Below, one piece after another: positions 60,650 through 64,000 of a stretch of DNA of 64,000 nucleotides. Below the pieces are notes generated by a model. That model had not been told where the DNA came from and ran no database searches. It was given only the letters and a program-made list of their open reading frames with translations. Both the position numbers and the translations under genes were made by a program. Each line of letters starts with the position of its first letter. Position 1 is the first letter of the stretch. The DNA lies in NCBI GenBank assembly GCA_047600765.1, contig JASGKF010000002.1, positions 1,054,001 through 1,118,000 of the forward strand. The letters are read 5' to 3'. The stretch is from Viridibacterium sp047600765 (GTDB lineage: Bacteria > Pseudomonadota > Gammaproteobacteria > Burkholderiales > Rhodocyclaceae).

Positions 60650-61028
60650 GTTGATCCCCCTGTGTGTTGTTGTGCATGACGCCGGGTTGCAATGTTACCC
60701 GCGGAGAGATTGGCCCGCGTCTTGCGTTGAGTACTGTGGTTCCTGACGATTCACGTCGGGTTACGGTAAGGCCAGCGCTGCGTAATCTCCTTGTCCCCTG
60801 CATGCGGGCACAGCCAGCGAAGCCGCGCCGTTGCTTGCGATGCGGCACACCATACAGTGCGTGCCGATTGAATCTGTGGAGCTGTTTTCGGAGGGTGGGA
60901 TTCACCTTGCACGGCTGCCAATCGCGGCCTGCGTCGCTCTTTGTGTCGGCCAACTGTCGCCGCAGCACAACACCTGACGCCGTGATCCCGAAGCCCACCT
61001 TTACGCAATTCCTTCACAGGAGGTTCAA
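60650..61028. other. Upstream region of the DUF883 operon
   Basis: A 379-base gap with no convincing gene. AGGAGG stands 5 bases before the ATG at 61029. An alternating AT/GC pattern and a possible -10-like TACTGTGG or GTACTG at 60731-60740 were seen, but no promoter can be fixed. Confidence 0.45.
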
Positions 61029-61331
61029 ATGGCACGCAACGCGAATTCCACATTCATGGATGAATCCCGCGACATCCTGCACGACACGGAGCAGCTGATT
61101 GCCGACGCGGCGAACGCGACCGGCGATGAGGCGAAGGCGCTGCAGTCGCGCATCGTCGCCGGGCTGCGTGACGCCAAACAGCGACTGAGTGCGGCGGAGT
61201 CTGCCGTGCTCGCCAAGGGCAAGGCAGCGGCCAAAGCGACGGATACCTATGTGCACGAGAACCCGTGGAAATCCATCGGGGTCGGTGCGGCGCTGGGTGT
61301 CGTGGTCGGGCTGCTGATCGCCCGTCGTTGA
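61029..61331 (+). CDS. yqjD: DUF883 (ElaB/YqjD) membrane-anchored ribosome-associated protein
   Basis: A 100-residue protein. An amphipathic helical region (residues about 8-75, ESRDILHDTEQLIADAANATGDEAKALQSR) is followed by ENPWKSIGVGAALGVVVGLLIARR, the C-terminal tail anchor of ElaB/YqjD/DUF883 proteins. In E. coli such proteins tether ribosomes to the inner membrane in stationary phase. A strong AGGAGG site precedes it. Its stop overlaps the next start by 1 base. Confidence 0.92.
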   Translation: MARNANSTFMDESRDILHDTEQLIADAANATGDEAKALQSRIVAGLRDAKQRLSAAESAVLAKGKAAAKATDTYVHENPWKSIGVGAALGVVVGLLIARR

Positions 61332-61735
61332 TGACCCGGTCCCTGCTGGAGCGTGTGCGCCGCCTGTTGGGCAACGCGAGCGCACTGGCAGGGACGCGGC
61401 TGGGGCTGTTCAGCCTCGAACTGCAGGAGGAGCTGGAGCGTTACATCCAGCTGCTGGCCCTGCTGCTGGCTGCGTTCCTGTGTGTGGCGCTGGGGCTGTT
61501 GCTCGTGGCAGTCGTCGCGCTGGTGCTGGCTTGGCAGAGCGGCTACCTGCTCGAAGTGAGCGGGGGGCTGGCTGTGCTGTTCGTGCTGGTGGCGCTGTTG
61601 TGTGCGCTATGCCTGCGCGCCCGGCTGCGCAGTGCGCCGGTGCCGTTCTCGGCAACAGTGGATGAGTTCCGCCGTGATGCAGAGGCGCTGGGCAGCAGTG
61701 ACGACGAAGCGCAAGCGGATGAGGAGGCGCGATGA
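61331..61735 (+). CDS. yqjE: YqjE-type phage-holin-family membrane protein
   Basis: A 134-residue protein with an N-terminal amphipathic helix (LLERVRRLLGNASALAGTRLGLFSLELQEELERYI) and two hydrophobic helices (LLALLLAAFLCVALGLLLVAVVALVLAW and GLAVLFVLVALLCALCL). This is the Phage_holin_3_6/YqjE layout that normally follows DUF883 genes. The acidic C-terminal tail is cytoplasmic. Confidence 0.9.
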   Translation: MTRSLLERVRRLLGNASALAGTRLGLFSLELQEELERYIQLLALLLAAFLCVALGLLLVAVVALVLAWQSGYLLEVSGGLAVLFVLVALLCALCLRARLRSAPVPFSATVDEFRRDAEALGSSDDEAQADEEAR

Positions 61736-62028
61736 AGCAGAGCGTATTGCTGCGCGAATTGCGCAAGGAGGCGCTGCAGTTGCAGGCGCGTCACTACCGG
61801 CTGGCGATGCGCGATGACATCGGTGCGTTGAGTGAGGCCTTGTCGCGCAGCACACGCATGGGCAGCGCGCGCAGCTGGCTGTCGCTGGCGCGCAGTGCGT
61901 TGTCGCTATGGCCCGAGCGTTGGGGCAATGCCTTCAGCCTGGGCTTGCTGGCCTGGCGCTTGGCGCGGCGCGTTCTGGCGCGGCGCCGCGCTGCAAACGC
62001 AGCCGCACACAGTGCCGAAGTGCCGTAG
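61732..62028 (+). CDS. yqjK: YqjK-like small basic protein
   Basis: A 98-residue, arginine-rich protein (KQSVLLRELRKEALQLQARHYRLAMRDD, then LARRVLARRRAANAAA) of the YqjK type that completes the YqjD-YqjE-YqjK set. Overlaps the YqjE gene by 4 bases. One weakly hydrophobic segment (WGNAFSLGLLAWRLA) may lie at the membrane. Confidence 0.82.
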   Translation: MKQSVLLRELRKEALQLQARHYRLAMRDDIGALSEALSRSTRMGSARSWLSLARSALSLWPERWGNAFSLGLLAWRLARRVLARRRAANAAAHSAEVP

Positions 62029-62061
62029 TTTGTTGCAGCCTCCGTGCGCCGCGGACGCGGG

Positions 62062-63897
62062 TTACTTCTTGCGTGGCTTTGCGGGTGCGGATTTTTTCGC
62101 CGCTGTTTTGGGTGGTGATTTCGGCGCGCGCTTCGTGGTTGGCTTTTTGTACGGGGCAGCCCCAGGTGCTGCATTGGGGGATGCTGGCGATGGGGCGGGC
62201 ATCCCCATGCCTGCTTGGCCGATGTTGGCGTCCAGCCAGGTGGCGGTCTTTGTCGGGACGACCGTGCGGCCGGGATCGTCGAGGTCGTAGTACAGCGAGT
62301 AGAGCTCGGCAAAGAATTCGAAATGAGACATGGCGGCGTAGCGCGATGGCATTTTCTTGATCAGCTCCAGCGTGCTTTCCTTGATCACCAGTAGTTCGGC
62401 GTACCAGTAGTTGAGAAAGAACGCGAGGCCATTGGCGCGATGCCAGCCTTCGAATGAGTTGTACCAGTCGGCATGGCTGCCCTCCACCGCGAGGCGGGGA
62501 CCGAAGTTGGGCCGGTTCCATGGGTGGCTGGCAGGGAAGGTCGGGCGGGTGCCTGGGTCCCAGCTACTGCCGTTGCCGAGCGCCTGTACCAGGGCGTTGG
62601 AAATCTGTATGCGCTCTGTTGCGCTGACAGGGCCCCAGGCTGTCCAGCCGCCCATAAGGTTGATCCAGGCGTCGATGCCAGCTTGAGTACGTGCGAAACG
62701 CTGCCAGCCGAATTCCGATTTAAGCCAGGGATCAATCAACGTGTCTTTGTTGGCGTGCACGGCGTGGCCGACTTCATGCCGCAGCACATCCTCGAAGCGC
62801 TCCTGGTTGCCGAGTTCGTCGTTGCCGATCTGGATGACACCACTCCATTGGTACAGGCCGCCGCCTCCACCGATCAGGTCAATCTCTTTCAGGCGGGTGT
62901 TGCCTTCGATGTTGTTGGCGGGGACGTTGCGTAGCAGGTTCCAGATGGTGTCGATGTCCGTCGTACTCTGGTTTGTGCCCCACTCATCATCGAGCGCGAT
63001 GCCGTAGCGAACCTCGAAGAGCAGGTCCTGGGCCTGGCTGTCTTTGAGGCGTTTGGCATAGTCAAACAGGGTCTGCAGGTCGGTCTTGGCGGCGGCAGAT
63101 AGCGCGCCAGCGCGCGGCAGCATCTCGCACATGGCTTTGAAGTCCTGCGACTTCAAGTTGACCGAGCCGCCGGCGGAGACTGTGGCCGCGTAGTTGCGCA
63201 GCGTGTCGAGAGCCGAGTAGCGGGTGGTCCAGCGGCGGAAGTTGACCCAGCGTCGGTCAGGCGCAAACAAGGGGGCCGCATGAGCGGATTTTCCCAGCCA
63301 GGTGTCGATGATCTTGGGTTGGCTGATGAAGTTGTTGGCGAGAAAGCTGGAGAGTTGAACCTCGTAGCTGCGAGGCTGGTTGTGGTGGTATGCGACAAAG
63401 CTGAGCTGGGTTGGCGAGGCTGCTGTGAGTACGAGTTGCAGTCGTGGCGTGTGCATGAGGAACGGGTGGTCTTGCAGCACGAGCAGTTTGAGCAATTCGA
63501 CGTGGCGGTCGTCGAGGTTGGCATCCTGCGCGACCAGTTTTTCACGCAGTTCATCCAGACCGTAGATGACACGAACCTGGGCGGGCGCTTTGCCGCCATT
63601 GATGAGTTCGCAGGCTTTGTCCTGACGGGACAGGCGTTGCCCGTCGCTGGTGTGATTGAGCCGTGCCCCGCGTGGCTGGACCAGGAAGACCGCGCCGCGG
63701 TCGGGGTCGGAGTAGTAGAAGGGGCGTTCGATGGTGAGCATCGTGCCGCAGGCCGGGCACTTCACCCGATGAAACTCACCATTCAGTATCGAAACCCGTA
63801 CGGCAGGATTGCGGCGGATATTAAGACTCCGCGCGGCGTCAGCAGTAAAAGCGTTGCCGCAGGAGCATTTGATTTGAACGGGATGGAAGACGGCCAT
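62062..63897 (-). CDS. CpXC-domain and HExxH putative metallopeptidase, unknown
   Basis: A 611-residue protein without a signal. Residues about 6-55 form a CpXC-like zinc domain (IKCSCGNAFTA ... VKCPACGTMLT). After a 250-residue helical middle region comes a peptidase-like segment: EDVLRHEVGHAVHANKD (HExxH, His about 374), with FEFFAELYSLYYD about 180 residues later, where Glu could be the third zinc ligand. The tail (about 575-611) is Pro/Lys/Ala-rich and highly basic, suggesting DNA binding or low complexity. The family is not recognised. The gene converges on the YqjK-like gene. Upstream sequence to 64000 has no gene start. Confidence 0.8.
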   Translation of the reverse strand: MAVFHPVQIKCSCGNAFTADAARSLNIRRNPAVRVSILNGEFHRVKCPACGTMLTIERPFYYSDPDRGAVFLVQPRGARLNHTSDGQRLSRQDKACELINGGKAPAQVRVIYGLDELREKLVAQDANLDDRHVELLKLLVLQDHPFLMHTPRLQLVLTAASPTQLSFVAYHHNQPRSYEVQLSSFLANNFISQPKIIDTWLGKSAHAAPLFAPDRRWVNFRRWTTRYSALDTLRNYAATVSAGGSVNLKSQDFKAMCEMLPRAGALSAAAKTDLQTLFDYAKRLKDSQAQDLLFEVRYGIALDDEWGTNQSTTDIDTIWNLLRNVPANNIEGNTRLKEIDLIGGGGGLYQWSGVIQIGNDELGNQERFEDVLRHEVGHAVHANKDTLIDPWLKSEFGWQRFARTQAGIDAWINLMGGWTAWGPVSATERIQISNALVQALGNGSSWDPGTRPTFPASHPWNRPNFGPRLAVEGSHADWYNSFEGWHRANGLAFFLNYWYAELLVIKESTLELIKKMPSRYAAMSHFEFFAELYSLYYDLDDPGRTVVPTKTATWLDANIGQAGMGMPAPSPASPNAAPGAAPYKKPTTKRAPKSPPKTAAKKSAPAKPRKK

Positions 63898-64000
63898 GGT
63901 TTCCTCGCCTGGTTCACCTCTGTTATGGGGGCTCGCCAGAGCGGTAGTTCTTCAAGGCGTTCGCTTGGCAGAGCTTTTTCTTTGAAATCTCAGCAAAGCT

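Overview
The window is a GC-rich chromosomal segment with dense gene packing, short intergenic gaps and strong GC third-position bias. Gene content (argG, an AHSA1/ArsR pair, a YqjD/YqjE/YqjK-type trio, YcaO, a polyamine-type ABC transporter, REP elements with RAYT genes) fits a betaproteobacterium, probably a free-living, plant-polymer-degrading one of the Rhodocyclales/Burkholderiales kind. That placement is inferred from gene families and base composition; no rRNA or tRNA gene was seen. Three secreted proteins carry poly-Ser or poly-Gly/Ser linkers, including a PL3 pectate lyase, as is common in polysaccharide-degrading Gram-negatives.

Layout. 1-3741: tail of a CDF metal-efflux gene, then a leftward transglutaminase-like / ATP-grasp-alpha-E operon. 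3967-12277: secreted lipoproteins (unassigned, probably carbohydrate-active; a class C beta-lactamase-fold hydrolase; an SGNH hydrolase), a pterin carbinolamine dehydratase, a TauE/SafE permease and argG. 12459-15100: a leftward three-gene terpenoid operon (UbiA prenyltransferase, Pyr4/PaxB-like membrane cyclase, type 2 IPP isomerase). 15412-18125: small membrane proteins and a possible papain-like cysteine enzyme with a neighbouring membrane protein. 18220-22217: redox genes with an HxlR regulator. 22245-26562: an accessory run of small lipoproteins and orphan proteins, including a caspase-like candidate. 26792-31168: a 1458-residue RTX protein with 14 repeats. 31531-32790: pectate lyase.

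33133-38118 is a family 2A encapsulin locus: rhodanese, serine O-acetyltransferase, XRE regulator, encapsulin shell and a cysteine desulfurase whose long disordered N-terminus should be the cargo-loading segment. Beside it, 38221-41743, is a Gabija anti-phage system (GajA OLD-type nuclease, GajB UvrD-like helicase). 42544-51116 is a catabolic and transport cluster: GntR regulator, a frameshifted M24/creatinase-like gene, Asp/Glu-hydantoin racemase family protein, four-gene polyamine-type ABC importer and a divergent asparaginase. A repeated 17-base motif lies in both of its promoter regions. A MITE with perfect 18-base terminal inverted repeats sits inside this cluster.

51208-64000: a VapBC-like toxin-antitoxin pair, OsmC-YcaO, a GNAT enzyme, two different RAYT transposases each flanked by its own inverted REP family, a frameshifted GHKL-ATPase/nuclease gene that looks like a defence gene, ArsR-SRPBCC, an SDR, a stress-type membrane trio, and a CpXC-domain HExxH protein. 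The strongest candidates for new biology are the terpenoid operon, the encapsulin locus, the frameshifted ATPase-nuclease, the divergent asparaginase/creatinase-like cluster, and the cysteine-enzyme candidates with adjacent small genes.
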